A stretch of DNA of 51,071 bases from Flavobacterium sp. JAS (GTDB taxonomy: Bacteria; Bacteroidota; Bacteroidia; Flavobacteriales; Flavobacteriaceae). Where the stretch lies: positions 1-51,071 of the forward strand of contig NZ_JAJMOX010000021.1 in NCBI RefSeq assembly GCF_020991455.1. Direction: 5' to 3'. The notes under the pieces were generated by a model. It was not told the origin of the DNA and did not search any database. It saw only the letters and a list, made by a program, of their open reading frames with translations. Below, one piece after another: positions 17,693 through 27,368 of this stretch (positions within the stretch are counted from its first letter, which is position 1; each line of letters starts with the position of its first letter). The position numbers and the translations under genes are program-made.

Positions 17693-19111
17693 ATGAAAAA
17701 GTATATAACCAAAATCGTGATGATCGCCATTTTGATCACCACTATAATATCCTGTAAGGTTTCCAAGGATATTGAAACTCCAAAAGATGCATTTCCTGAA
17801 AATTTCAGGAGTGCATCGGTTTCAAAAGATACAACGAGTATTGGAGATTTGGAGTGGAAAAATTTCTTTACAGAAAAAGATATTATTCAATTGATCGATA
17901 GTGCAGTTGTCCGAAACAATGATTTGCAAATTGCTCAGAAAAACATCGAAATCGCACAATACAGATTCACACAATCAAAATGGGGAAATGTTCCGCAGGT
18001 TAATTTATCTGTAAGTGCCAGTACCAGTAATCCCTCTGACAATAGTTTTACAGGAAAGAATTTAGGCCAGGCATTAGGTCAAAATTACATTAATGATTAC
18101 TCTGCCGGAGCTACACTTTCCTGGGAAGCGGACATTTGGGGAAAAATCCGCAATCAGAAAAAAGGCGCTTTTGCCGGATACCTTCAGTCAGAAGAAGTAA
18201 AAAAAGCATTGCAGACTACAATAGTTGCTAATGTTTCTAAAGGATATTACAATCTTTTGATGTTAGATGCGCAATTAGAAATTGCCAAACAGAACTATAA
18301 ATTAAATGATAGTACAACAAATATTATCAAATTAAAATATGATGCTGGACAGGTAACTTCATTAGCGATTCAACAATCAGAAGCACAGAAATTAAACGCT
18401 GCGCAATTGATTCCGTTATTAGAACAAAACATTGCCATTCAGGAAAATGCTTTGAGTGTACTCACAGGGTCTTTTCCAAATTCAAAAACCAGAAGTGTTC
18501 GTTTGAGTACTATTGATGTCAAAAACAATAAAGCAGTCGGAATACCGTCTTCATTAGTAAGCAGAAGACCCGATGTTAAAAGCGCTGAATTAGCCCTTAA
18601 AATTGCCAATGCAAACGTAGGAATCACAAAAGCTGATTTATATCCAGCCCTTAGAATTACCGCTGAAGGCGGCGTAAATTCATTTGAAACCAACAATTGG
18701 TTCAATCTTCCCGCTTCATTGTTCGGGACTGTTGCCGGAGGTCTGACCCAACCATTACTGAACAATAAAAAGCTAAGAACACAATACAATATTTCCCTTG
18801 CCGAAAGAGAAAAAGCGGTTTTAAGTTTTAGACAATCTGTTTTGGTAGCCGTTAGTGAAGTTTCGGATGCTTTGGTAAAAGTAGAAAAACTGCAACAGCA
18901 GGAATCCTTTTTACAACAACGTGTACAAACCTTGCAGCAAGCCATTAAAAATGCCAATTTGTTATTCAAAAATGGTATGGCTGAATACCTTGAAGTGCTA
19001 ACTGCGCAATCCAATTTATTGCAAAGCCAGTTAGAACTTGCAGACATAAAAAGAGCGCAACGTTCTGCCAGTACCGAGTTGTATCGTGCACTAGGCGGAG
19101 GTTGGAAATAA
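17693..19111 (+). CDS. outer-membrane efflux channel lipoprotein (TolC/OprM, NodT-type)
   Basis: From ATG 17693 the protein has 472 residues and a lipoprotein signal (MKKYITKIVMIAILITTIIS, then Cys). An alternative ATG at 17678 overlaps the stop of the small ORF and would allow translational coupling; I cannot decide between them. The sequence shows two outer-membrane-efflux-protein repeats (NNDLQIAQKNIEIAQYRF, LVSRRPDVKSAELALKIANA, NGMAEYLEVLTAQSNLLQSQ), with the ASRRPDV-like motif typical of the NodT subfamily. It forms the exit duct for the RND pump. A terminator follows. Confidence 0.95.
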   Translation: MKKYITKIVMIAILITTIISCKVSKDIETPKDAFPENFRSASVSKDTTSIGDLEWKNFFTEKDIIQLIDSAVVRNNDLQIAQKNIEIAQYRFTQSKWGNVPQVNLSVSASTSNPSDNSFTGKNLGQALGQNYINDYSAGATLSWEADIWGKIRNQKKGAFAGYLQSEEVKKALQTTIVANVSKGYYNLLMLDAQLEIAKQNYKLNDSTTNIIKLKYDAGQVTSLAIQQSEAQKLNAAQLIPLLEQNIAIQENALSVLTGSFPNSKTRSVRLSTIDVKNNKAVGIPSSLVSRRPDVKSAELALKIANANVGITKADLYPALRITAEGGVNSFETNNWFNLPASLFGTVAGGLTQPLLNNKKLRTQYNISLAEREKAVLSFRQSVLVAVSEVSDALVKVEKLQQQESFLQQRVQTLQQAIKNANLLFKNGMAEYLEVLTAQSNLLQSQLELADIKRAQRSASTELYRALGGGWK

Positions 19112-19149
19112 TACCCATTAATTAATTATTTATTTTTTTTAAGTTGAAG

Positions 19150-19183
19150 ACGCTGTGAGACTTTTAGTTTCATGGCGTTTTTT
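19150..19183 (+). terminator. terminator of the RND operon
   Basis: ACGCTGTGAGAC, loop TTTTA, GTTTCATGGCGT followed by T. Twelve pairs including three G-U wobbles. It lies 39 bases after the channel gene. Confidence 0.8.
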
Positions 19184-19401
19184 ATAACCGTGCAATGCCC
19201 CCCCTGATCAACCCTTGCTGCCTTTAACTATTTGTACCTATGACAAAAAAACCATACGTGATGGACCGCATCACCTGGAGATGGTCTTAGTAACTATCAA
19301 ATGAATTCGAACTTTGATCAAATAAGCGTGAATTAGACTCACATTGACCATAATCAGGCCTTTTTACCTGCTTCATTACTGATCTATATTTATTTTATTA
19401 T

Positions 19402-20211
19402 ATGAAACTTATCTGCATTTATACACTATTATTAACTTCTTTTTTGGGATATGCCCAATTTCCAGTTGAAAGAGATTCTATAGAAAAAATTATAACGAAG
19501 CTACCTGCTTTTTCAATCTATAAAGATAATTATTTTGTTACTGGCATAAATTTAGCAGAACGTCCAACAAGGAACACAATAGATGCCAAATTTCAGCTTA
19601 GCTTCAAGCACCGCTTATCTAATAAACCTTCAATTTTAGGTGCTTATCCTTATCTTACTTACACACAAAAATCTTTCTGGAAAGTATATAAAGCCTCTAG
19701 TCCCTTCGAAGAAAGTAATTATAATCCCGGATTAATGCTATTGAAACCTGTATTTCGGGAAAACCAATTTTTCGGTGTGCTAACATTTGCAATAGAACAT
19801 GAATCTAATGGTCGTGACAGTATTTATTCCCGAAGTTTAAATACAGTATCTATAGAGTTTACAAGATTTTTTTCTCCCCAATTAATTGTAAGCGTAAAAG
19901 CATGGGTGCCTTTTTTGATTGATAATAATCCGTCTTTACCAAAATATATAGGTTATGGCGAAGCACATCTACAATGGGCCGTAAACAAAGACAGGTTGTT
20001 TTTTGATTTAACAGTAAGAAAAGGTGCTGACTGGGATTTTAAAGGAAGTATTAATACAGGAATCAGTTATCGATTAACAAAAAAAGCCAATCAGCTCATT
20101 ACACTCCAGTGGTGGCAGGGCTACAGCGAGAGTCTTATCGATTTTAAATCCGAACGGGGAATGCTTCGTGTGGGATTTGTATTCAAGCCCACTCTTTACA
20201 GGTTTTACTAA
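19402..20211 (+). CDS. pldA: outer-membrane phospholipase A (OMPLA)
   Basis: 269 residues with a cleavable signal (MKLICIYTLLLTSFLGYAQ). The active site HESNGRDSIYSRSLN at residues 133-147 matches the OMPLA pattern HxSNGR...SRSxN, with His133, Ser135 and Asn147 at the same spacing as the E. coli triad His142-Ser144-Asn156. The rest alternates in beta-barrel fashion and ends in an aromatic residue (LYRFY), as outer-membrane barrels do. The enzyme hydrolyses phospholipids that have leaked into the outer leaflet. It is monocistronic; a TetR gene follows after 156 bases. The C-terminal half is more divergent. Confidence 0.9.
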   Translation: MKLICIYTLLLTSFLGYAQFPVERDSIEKIITKLPAFSIYKDNYFVTGINLAERPTRNTIDAKFQLSFKHRLSNKPSILGAYPYLTYTQKSFWKVYKASSPFEESNYNPGLMLLKPVFRENQFFGVLTFAIEHESNGRDSIYSRSLNTVSIEFTRFFSPQLIVSVKAWVPFLIDNNPSLPKYIGYGEAHLQWAVNKDRLFFDLTVRKGADWDFKGSINTGISYRLTKKANQLITLQWWQGYSESLIDFKSERGMLRVGFVFKPTLYRFY

Positions 20212-20367
20212 TCAGTGCTTTATAAAACCGCAAATACATCAATCCAGGCTATGAATTAACTTTTTATTAAAGAATTGTATAAACAACTTCGTTTTAGACT
20301 GACAATTAGCCTTGCCTTAATATCACATTATCTTTAGCTCTAAACTAAAATTTTAATACTTGAAGTT

Positions 20368-20958
20368 TTGAAAAGCAAATCACATGACATAATAAGCACC
20401 GCTTCAATGCTTTTTGCCAAAAATGGAATTAAGAAAACATCTATAGACCTGATCTGCCATCATTGTGGTATTTCTAAAAAAACATTCTACCAGTATTTCA
20501 CGGACAAAGAAACTATTGTATATGATATTGTAAAAATGGCACTGCTAAATACAGAAAACCATATTGATAAACTCAAAAGTATAACACCTGACGCACCAAC
20601 TCAGCTTATAAGTTTTTTTAATTTCATGCAGCGTAATACTACTGTATTTACGCCGATTTTCAGAAAAGACCTTGTGAAGTTTTATCCAAAAATACATCAA
20701 TTGATTCTGGAATCAAAAACCAAAAAATGCCTCCCCTTTTTTATTCAAAACCTCAAGCAGGGCATTTTTGAAGGTTATTACAGGAAATCTCTTGACCCCG
20801 ACATAACCGCAGCGCTTTACTTTAGACAATTAGATTTTGCTCTTGAAGACCAAATAATGTTATCGGATAGGTTTAAGTTTTTATCCTATATAAACAGGTT
20901 TTTTTTACATGGAATTCTCAGCCGAATCGGGCCAGAAATACTGCTTTCCCCGCCTTAG
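20368..20958 (+). CDS. TetR/AcrR-family regulator (TTG start)
   Basis: 196 residues. The only start that preserves the whole helix-turn-helix is TTG at 20368; the frame is closed by TAA at 20341-20343 and no in-frame ATG lies between. The DNA-binding part reads ISTASMLFAKNGIKKTSIDL, then ICHHCGISKKTFYQYFTDKE. The ligand domain is unassigned. It stands between the OMPLA gene and the universal stress protein gene in the same direction; either could be its target. Confidence 0.85.
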   Translation: MKSKSHDIISTASMLFAKNGIKKTSIDLICHHCGISKKTFYQYFTDKETIVYDIVKMALLNTENHIDKLKSITPDAPTQLISFFNFMQRNTTVFTPIFRKDLVKFYPKIHQLILESKTKKCLPFFIQNLKQGIFEGYYRKSLDPDITAALYFRQLDFALEDQIMLSDRFKFLSYINRFFLHGILSRIGPEILLSPP

Positions 20959-21035
20959 GAGCAATGTTTTGAACCATGGAGAAATAATCGCTTTAGAGTT
21001 AATACGATAGCAACATTTAATCTAACTTTTTTTTT

Positions 21036-21905
21036 ATGACTTTATCCCGTTCAATAATTGCCGCTACCAATTTTTCTGGTAAGGCAAATAATGCAATTAG
21101 CTACGCTGCCGGATTCGCAAAAGCTACCGGTGCAAAACTTATTCTTTTTAATTCCTTTTCAATATCCATACATAGTGCAAATTCCAGAATCTCCGCCGAA
21201 GCAATACAGAAAGAGCTTGATGCGGCATCGCTGAGGCTCGAAACAATTGGCAGGGAACTGTCCCATTTGTTTGCCATTGAGGTAGATTGTTTCTGCAGTT
21301 ATTCCTTTTTGGAAGAGCAGCTTCTTGCCTTAATTCACGATACCAACGCAGAACTTGTTATAATGGGAATGGCAGATTGCTCACTCCAACAGGATTTAAT
21401 GGGTAATGCCACAACATCAATAATAAAGAATGTAAATATTCCAGTTTTGGCAGTTCCGATAAATGCCCGTTTTGTAAACTTAAAAAAAATACTTTTTGCT
21501 TTAGATCGTGAGGGTTTGTCTCCTATTCAAAGTTTAGGATGGTTTGCCCAGAAAGTAGAAGCACTAAAAACAGAAGTGGAAATTTTTGATCTTAATCAAA
21601 GGCTGCCAGAACTAATAAAGGAACAATACCTATTAGGTGTAGAGAATAAAAAATCAGATATGGCAATTAAGTTGGTTTACAAAAATATTCAATCAAATAC
21701 AGTAATTAGGGAAATTAAACAGGAAATTGAAAATTACAATGCTGATCTTTTAGTAATTACCCCTCAAAAATATGGCTTTTGGGATTCTGTGATGCATATC
21801 ATTAAAACCCGCATTATGGCTTCGGAGCTTGAGATACCTTTATTATCCCTCCCAAATTTTCAAACTGGTCCAGAAAAATATAAAGTATTAGAAAAATATA
21901 AATAA
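21036..21905 (+). CDS. universal stress protein, tandem UspA domains
   Basis: 289 residues in two UspA-like halves. The first half has the standard start (SRSIIAATNFSGKANNAISY) and the end LVIMGMADCSLQQDLMGNAT followed by IIKNVNIPVLAVP. The ATP-binding G-x2-G-x9-G-S/T pattern is degenerate (GMADCSLQQDLMGNATT). The second half (KKILFALDREGLSP to LEIPLLSLP) is weaker. Such proteins are cytoplasmic and linked to stress and low-oxygen survival in Bacteroidota. A FabH stump follows directly, a neighbour that is odd for an intact locus. Confidence 0.85.
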   Translation: MTLSRSIIAATNFSGKANNAISYAAGFAKATGAKLILFNSFSISIHSANSRISAEAIQKELDAASLRLETIGRELSHLFAIEVDCFCSYSFLEEQLLALIHDTNAELVIMGMADCSLQQDLMGNATTSIIKNVNIPVLAVPINARFVNLKKILFALDREGLSPIQSLGWFAQKVEALKTEVEIFDLNQRLPELIKEQYLLGVENKKSDMAIKLVYKNIQSNTVIREIKQEIENYNADLLVITPQKYGFWDSVMHIIKTRIMASELEIPLLSLPNFQTGPEKYKVLEKYK

Positions 21906-21911
21906 TTTAAA

Positions 21912-22050
21912 ATGAATGCAACTATCTATGAAAGCTGTGGGCGGATTTGGCCTTCATCGGTTCTAAATAATGAAACCACTTGCCAGACAGTAGATACAAG
22001 TGAAGACTGGATTGAAAAAGAACCGTAATAAAAGATAGGCATGGTCGATT
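21912..22050 (+). pseudogene. N-terminal stump of a FabH-type ketoacyl-ACP synthase III
   Basis: Six bases after the stress-protein stop, an ATG begins MNATIYESCGRIWPSSVLNN and later VDTSEDWIEK. This is the FabH start pattern (I.G.G.YLP..VLTN, VDTSDEWI). After the Trp-Ile the frame shifts and KRTVIKDRHG continues the family motif RTGIKERHI, then all similarity ends. About 280 residues including the catalytic Cys-His-Asn are absent. Confidence 0.75.
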
Positions 22051-22530
22051 GTGATAAGATATATCTGAACAATATTTTTAATTGCCTCTAAAATAATTTT
22101 AATCAAACAAAAACACATTTTTAGTTCTAAATAAAATCATCCTTACATCTTTTATTTACCCTATAAAAAAGTATTAATTAAATAAACATACTTTATTAAA
22201 ATATTCTCAAGTAAAAACAATTGATTATAATTAATGTAGATAATTTCATAAAAATCCTTAACAAACCGATTAGGTAGTTGCATACTTACCGTACAAAGTG
22301 AAAGCTTCACCAAAATTATAATTAAGACTACGTAGCCTCGTAAAAATAACTTTCTAATTTATTATAAAGCCCTACGAGAACAATCACTGATAATAAAACT
22401 CGTTGGTTCATTTTAATTATTTTTTATTTGGCCTAAATATTGCAAATTTTTAGTTTTTCATTGTGTTTTTTCAACAATTAATCATTCGTACCAATCAGCT
22501 TATTTTCTGATTTAACAAATAAAAAACAAC
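22051..22530. other. 480-bp gap, no gene seen
   Basis: Very AT-rich, stops in all frames. If the FabH gene was removed by deletion, the junction lies near 22050. No promoter or terminator stands out. Confidence 0.5.
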
Positions 22531-24723
22531 TTAATTCACAACCTTCACCCGCAAGATCACACTGGTTCTTTTGGCATTAGCTTCAGGATTAAAACCAACC
22601 TTCATCAGGAAATCTCCCGAATAAATCTTGGAGCTATCAATGGGTGACTGTGTTCCGGGATAAAGATTTACTTCTTCAATTCTATATTGTTTTTTTGGGT
22701 CGAGTCCCTGCATTTTAATAGGCAATCCAATTGTGGTATTGAATGTAGTGGCTACATAATAGTTGAACACAATTGCCTCCTCTTGATTCTCCTTTACATA
22801 AGCCATTGACGCTACTTTTTCCTCATGTGGATTTTGCAGCCTGTATTGATCGCCATGCCAAATGATATCTTTAATTCCATTATACAGCTTCACTGCATTT
22901 TGCGCATACAATAAATCATTAGCATCTAATTCATTTACACGAATGTCGAAACCCAGCTTGCCCATCATGGCAACATCTGTTCTAAACTTGATGGGTTGTT
23001 TACCCATATCCGTTACATGATTATCCACAGCAATAGAAGGGAAATAATACGAATATTCCCATTGCATAAATATTCTATCGAACGGATTGGTATTATCACT
23101 TGGCCAAAACTCTGTGAAGTACTGCAGCGCAGCATAATCAACTCTTGAGCCACCACCTGCACAAAGCATCATGGGTATTTTTTGATATTTGGCTCTTACT
23201 CTTTCCAATACTTTGTTTAAACCACGAACATATTCAATATAAAAGTGATCCTGGTTTTTTAAGAATGGTGAGTGGGCATTGTAGATAAGCGAATTACAAT
23301 CCCATTTGATGAACGCCAATTCAGGCACTTCTTTGAACAATTGCTCCACAGTGTTGTACACAAAATCCTGAACCGCTGGATTAGTAAGATCAAGCACAAG
23401 TTGGTTGCGCATATAAAATTCTTTTACACCCGGTTGCCTGATGATCCAGTCAGGATTTTTTTCATACAATTCGCTTTTAGGATTCACCATTTCGGGTTCT
23501 ATCCATATACCAAACTTTACGCCATGGGCAGTAGCTTCCTTCCCTATGGAGCTGATACCATTCTTGAGTTTTTGTTTATTATACTGCCAGTCACCCAGTC
23601 CTGCTGAGGCGCCGTTACGAGGATATTTATTACCGAACCACCCGTCGTCTAACAGAAAAACATCCACTCCTAGTTTCTTTGTATCTTTAGTGAGCTCGTT
23701 CAGCTTTTCGTCATTGAAGTCGAAATAAGTAGTTTCCCAATTGTTTAATATGGTTTGGCGTTGGCCACTGCCTTGCGCCAATTGATAGGTTCTGGCCCAG
23801 CGTTGCAGATTACGGCTGGCCCTGCCTTTACCTTCATCAGAATACGTGTAAACAAAACGTGGTGTGGTGAACTTCTCAGATGATTTTAATGTGTAGTTTG
23901 ATGAAAAATTATTGATGCCTGCTGTTACCCGCAAATAGTATTCATCAAAGGTTTCAAAATCAATTTTAAAGTTACCAGACCATTCCAATGAACCGGCAAT
24001 TACTTCACCTTCTGTTTCCTCTGCTGGCTTGTTGATGGATATCATAAAAGAGGATGAATGCAAAAGGTTGCTGCGTGTACCAAGCTTTGAATCGAGTGTG
24101 CGGATACCGTGCAGTAACTGCTGTTCTTCCGAGAGCATCTCCCGGCCCCAACCACTGTAATGATTTTTAAGGAAAAACTTTTTCCCCTGAAGCGTAAGGT
24201 TGGCAGAAGCATATTTATTCAACACAACATTACCCTTTTCCTTATGTTCTATTTCAGACCATTGCTCAATTACATCTTCTTTATAATAGGCCTTGTAAAA
24301 TAAGGTAACCTGGAATTTGTACCTAGTATCTTTCAACACAATAGTGGTCAACGTCTGGTTATCATCAATTTTTTTTACTTCGTGACTCACATACTGCAAC
24401 ACTGCTGATTTATTCCCATCGCTGTGGGTTACAGACAAGGCAGGCTCCATCAGGTTAAGCGAGCCCGATGCCACATAAGCTTCCCGCTTGTTAAACAAAT
24501 CATCATTACCCACCTTAAACTTATCCAGCGAATTGATGACAGCATATTCATCTGTATTTTTAAGTTTTTTCCCAAGGTAGGTAGCCAATAATGAGCTGTC
24601 TTTGTCTGTTTGCAGTACAAGAGCTGTATTTTCAGTTGATACCGTAATTACTTCCTGACTAGTAGCCTTCCCGATAAAAAGTATCATCACCACGAAACAG
24701 GTTTTAAAAAGTTTTGAATGCAT
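22531..24723 (-). CDS. exported GH36 alpha-galactosidase
   Basis: 730 residues with a signal peptide (MHSKLFKTCFVVMILFIGKA). An N-terminal beta-sandwich of about 300 residues precedes a TIM barrel with LLDDGWFG (358-365), GLGDWQYNKQKLKNG, GIWIEPEMVNP, FIKWDCN with the nucleophile Asp475, and FWPSDNTNPFDR with the acid/base Asp543. This is the full catalytic set of family 36, which removes terminal alpha-galactose from oligosaccharides such as melibiose or raffinose in the periplasm or outside. By eye the gene is richer in G and C than its neighbours, compatible with acquisition from another Bacteroidota lineage. There is no adjacent SusCD pair. Confidence 0.93.
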   Translation of the reverse strand: MHSKLFKTCFVVMILFIGKATSQEVITVSTENTALVLQTDKDSSLLATYLGKKLKNTDEYAVINSLDKFKVGNDDLFNKREAYVASGSLNLMEPALSVTHSDGNKSAVLQYVSHEVKKIDDNQTLTTIVLKDTRYKFQVTLFYKAYYKEDVIEQWSEIEHKEKGNVVLNKYASANLTLQGKKFFLKNHYSGWGREMLSEEQQLLHGIRTLDSKLGTRSNLLHSSSFMISINKPAEETEGEVIAGSLEWSGNFKIDFETFDEYYLRVTAGINNFSSNYTLKSSEKFTTPRFVYTYSDEGKGRASRNLQRWARTYQLAQGSGQRQTILNNWETTYFDFNDEKLNELTKDTKKLGVDVFLLDDGWFGNKYPRNGASAGLGDWQYNKQKLKNGISSIGKEATAHGVKFGIWIEPEMVNPKSELYEKNPDWIIRQPGVKEFYMRNQLVLDLTNPAVQDFVYNTVEQLFKEVPELAFIKWDCNSLIYNAHSPFLKNQDHFYIEYVRGLNKVLERVRAKYQKIPMMLCAGGGSRVDYAALQYFTEFWPSDNTNPFDRIFMQWEYSYYFPSIAVDNHVTDMGKQPIKFRTDVAMMGKLGFDIRVNELDANDLLYAQNAVKLYNGIKDIIWHGDQYRLQNPHEEKVASMAYVKENQEEAIVFNYYVATTFNTTIGLPIKMQGLDPKKQYRIEEVNLYPGTQSPIDSSKIYSGDFLMKVGFNPEANAKRTSVILRVKVVN

Positions 24724-24970
24724 TTTATGTGGATTTTATATTAATAAGTCGGGAAACTTTGATATTGAAATCAGCTTTTCCCATGGTCTTTCTATTTATA
24801 TTTATTTGTGCTGTTTGGTTTGATAAAAAAACTGTTCCAAATTTCTTTTCTGCATGCATTTATCTTTCTTTTTATTTTATGCTTAAAAGGCAAAAGAAAA
24901 AGCTAATACAATAGATTACTAGCTAGTAATGGTTCTCTGGCATCTGTCGGGCACAAATCTATTATTAGTA

Positions 24971-25095
24971 CTTAAAGTGCATTATGCTACTAAGGAACAA
25001 AATGATTTAAACGTAGTAATCCCAGAATTAATCATCTTTTCCTTTCCCAGCATGTATACAACACCTCTATTCCACATAACTTTCGCCTGGCAGAT
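24971..25095 (+). pseudogene. nitroreductase N-terminal fragment (copy B)
   Basis: Reads LKVHYATKEQNDLNVVIPEL then IIFSFPSMYTTPLFHITFAW. Against the nitroreductase at 32972 the RYTTKKYN, LSPSSINSQPW and FTFV positions line up. The upstream part carries no start and the downstream part is gone. The DNA is a close match to 10306-10425. The remainder of 24724-25151 shows nothing else. Confidence 0.5.
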
Positions 25096-25151
25096 TCATT
25101 TTTTTTTAACCCCAATCCATTTAAAGTTCCCCACTTGATAAAACGATAATC

Positions 25152-25649
25152 TTATTCGACAATGTTCTTTGCAGCAGTCATCCGGATCACTATTTTAGAA
25201 AATGAACATTGATTATAAATTCTGATAGCGCCGATATTTGATCCGCTTTTTGTCAATGTTTCTGATTTCTGATTTGTAATTATTACCAATTGCTTTAATT
25301 TAAAGATCGGCATATTTAAAACAGGCATTGCACCAACTATTAATAAAAAATTTATACTCATATAGATCAGAAATGTATCCAAATCAAGTTTAGAAGTAGC
25401 ATGACGTAGTAAAATATATAAACACCATAATCCCAGATAAAATGCTGGTAGGTTTAAATATAGTCGAACAGACCCTATAGTTATTGCTATAAGGGTAAAG
25501 ATAATAAAAATAAGGAAAAGCAGACAAAGTGCATAATAGGAATCGAATACGGGATTGAAAAACCAATTAATATTCAAAAGACTTTCTACAATTATCATTA
25601 GAAGGATAATTTCAAATATGCTATCTAAACTCTTTATATATTTTATCAT
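25152..25649 (-). CDS. hypothetical membrane protein, about four spans
   Basis: 165 residues. Hydrophobic segments lie at about 12-30, 40-62, 68-85 and 92-112, followed by a hydrophilic tail of about 50 residues. I recognise no family and no motif. No neighbour on the same strand is close enough for an operon. It could be real or a drifting remnant; the clean length and alternating membrane pattern favour a real protein. Confidence 0.5.
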   Translation of the reverse strand: MIKYIKSLDSIFEIILLMIIVESLLNINWFFNPVFDSYYALCLLFLIFIIFTLIAITIGSVRLYLNLPAFYLGLWCLYILLRHATSKLDLDTFLIYMSINFLLIVGAMPVLNMPIFKLKQLVIITNQKSETLTKSGSNIGAIRIYNQCSFSKIVIRMTAAKNIVE

Positions 25650-26128
25650 TTAATCCTTATGTTTTTTCTTGTGAGGGCGTATTTTAAAGAAAACGAAGGT
25701 ATAAACGAATGTAAAACAAAGCTTTTAATTTTGATTAGAAATCTTTCAATTTTACATAAAATTAGAAACAATAAACAGACAGTAAAATTTTAATACCGGA
25801 CCTGCAGTATTATCACAACTGGTTTATGAAGAGCTAAGTGGTGATTTTATAAATTTAATCCGTTAGTGAATTCTTCAATATTAAAAACACTTAAATATTT
25901 TTATTTTGAAGAAAATACGCAACATGCATTGTCTTATTTCAATCTTTCACAAGTAATTTAAATTTATGCAATAGAGGAAATTCGAAATCACAAACACCTC
26001 ATACAATTTATACAAAGCTGAAGACAGCAATTATCCGCTCAAATGGAAATTTCATGAACAAAAATTATGTACGGTAAATAACTAATAACCGTAATATTTT
26101 GTCTAATTTACGTCCATTAATACTATTT
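25650..26128. other. 479-bp gap without a recognisable gene
   Basis: AT-rich with short open stretches only. I tried all frames for HxlR, nitroreductase and SDR motifs and found none convincing. Confidence 0.5.
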
Positions 26129-26551
26129 TTAGCCTCTACTTTTTGAAAAAACCATTATCGAAATTGCCAAGTACGGAATATCTTTTAAGATGAAAAAATC
26201 TGTTATAGGAAAACCTTCAACCATCTTAAAAACTTCTGGAGTAGTAATCAAAAAACTCAAAGTTGTAACAAATATAACTCCCGATGCAAAACCAGCATAC
26301 ATTCCGACTTTTTTATAAAAAAAAGAAAGTAGTAAACCTATTCCAGTTAGAACTTCAAAAGTTCCTATAATATTAGAAACTGTTTGTACAGACATTACTT
26401 TATACATCCAACCCATTGCAAAATGGTTTTCGACTAAATCTTTTATAGCACTCGCTTCTATGGCTGTAAATTTAAAAAGCCCTACCCAAATCAAAATAAT
26501 TACCGTCCCTATGACGCCAATTCCGTATGCAATTTGATTTAAATTCATCAT
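26129..26551 (-). CDS. DUF417 family membrane protein (YkgB/RclC-like)
   Basis: 140 residues, about four membrane spans. The sequence WVGLFKFTAIEASAIKDLVE, then VSNIIGTFEVLTGIGLLL and TTLSFLITTPEVF with a final FFILKDIPYLA, is the hallmark of DUF417. In E. coli the member RclC belongs to a reactive-chlorine resistance operon. Here it follows, on the same strand, a peroxiredoxin-like gene (139 bases upstream) and a Crp/Fnr regulator, so a role in oxidant defence is plausible by context. Confidence 0.85.
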   Translation of the reverse strand: MMNLNQIAYGIGVIGTVIILIWVGLFKFTAIEASAIKDLVENHFAMGWMYKVMSVQTVSNIIGTFEVLTGIGLLLSFFYKKVGMYAGFASGVIFVTTLSFLITTPEVFKMVEGFPITDFFILKDIPYLAISIMVFSKSRG

Positions 26552-26689
26552 AATATTAATTTTTATTTTATAATATTCAAAACAACACCTTCTTTTGTTG
26601 GTAATTGTCAGTTACTTGACATAAAAGAAAGAATCAATCAATTACTGTCAATTGTCTACGAAATTTAATACCAGCCTTTTTATCTTTTT

Positions 26690-27286
26690 TTATTTTAAAT
26701 TTTTTAATACTGAAACAAGTAATTCCGCTGTTATCCGTTGTTTAAAATCAGGAGAAACATATTCAAAAAGTATCACGCTCTCAGTATTTAAAACAAAAAC
26801 GGACGGCACTGGTAAAAAACTAGTATTGATCCCTTTAGAATGTACTTTAATTACCGTTTCGTACTTTTGCGGAGCTTCAAAAGCAATTCCCACTGCTTTT
26901 ATGAGTTCTCCTTTTGAATCAGAAAGCAAGGTGTATTTTAAGTTGTCTTTTTCTTCAGTAATTTTCAAATTTTCAGCAGAATCAGGACTTACAGCAATAA
27001 TTTGATACCCTAAATCCAGAATTTGTTTTTCGGACTCAGCCAGCGCCTGCAAATGAATATTGCAAAACGGACACCACCCCCCGCGATAAAAAACCAGAAC
27101 TGTCTTTTTCTTTTTAAACAAATCTGAAATTTGTACATCTGTATTTTCAGACGATTTTAAAGTAATATTTGGAATCTTCTCTCCTATTAATAACGGAGCA
27201 ATATCATTCTCAGATTTAGGAATCTCATTCTGGGCATTAGCAACCCATGTGAGGGTTACTACAAACATAAAAAGTAACTTTTTCAT
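26690..27286 (-). CDS. exported peroxiredoxin-like protein (AhpC/TSA family)
   Basis: 198 residues with a signal peptide ending ANA-Q near residue 18. The redox centre is FYRGGWCPFCNIHLQAL with Cys72 and Cys75, the CxxC form found in peroxiredoxin-like AhpC/TSA proteins rather than the TxxC site of classical 2-Cys enzymes. SPDSAEN and YTLLSDSKGEL are further family positions. It should act in the periplasm on peroxides or as a thiol oxidoreductase. It is the middle gene between a Crp/Fnr regulator and a DUF417 gene. Confidence 0.85.
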   Translation of the reverse strand: MKKLLFMFVVTLTWVANAQNEIPKSENDIAPLLIGEKIPNITLKSSENTDVQISDLFKKKKTVLVFYRGGWCPFCNIHLQALAESEKQILDLGYQIIAVSPDSAENLKITEEKDNLKYTLLSDSKGELIKAVGIAFEAPQKYETVIKVHSKGINTSFLPVPSVFVLNTESVILFEYVSPDFKQRITAELLVSVLKNLK

Positions 27287-27317
27287 AGTGTATGGTTTTA
27301 CATCTTTTTAGATGATG

Positions 27318-27345
27318 CAAAATTATTGTATTATGAAAAAGCAAA
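27318..27345 (-). promoter_or_regulatory. promoter for the peroxiredoxin gene
   Basis: On the minus strand TTTG, 16 bases, TAATTTTG: an exact -7 box of the Bacteroidota type with a slightly short spacer. It lies about 30 bases ahead of the start codon. Confidence 0.5.
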
Positions 27346-27368
27346 ATGTCGGCTAATTTACATTTAGA

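Noticed and set aside
18439..19047. 202-codon open frame on the minus strand inside the outer-membrane channel gene
   Set aside because: Antisense shadow of a well-supported gene; composition is unnatural (Cys and Ser rich) and no family is visible.
24929..25138. A 69-residue plus-strand protein
   Set aside because: Only its middle has meaning, as a nitroreductase remnant; the ends are random and no start signal is seen.
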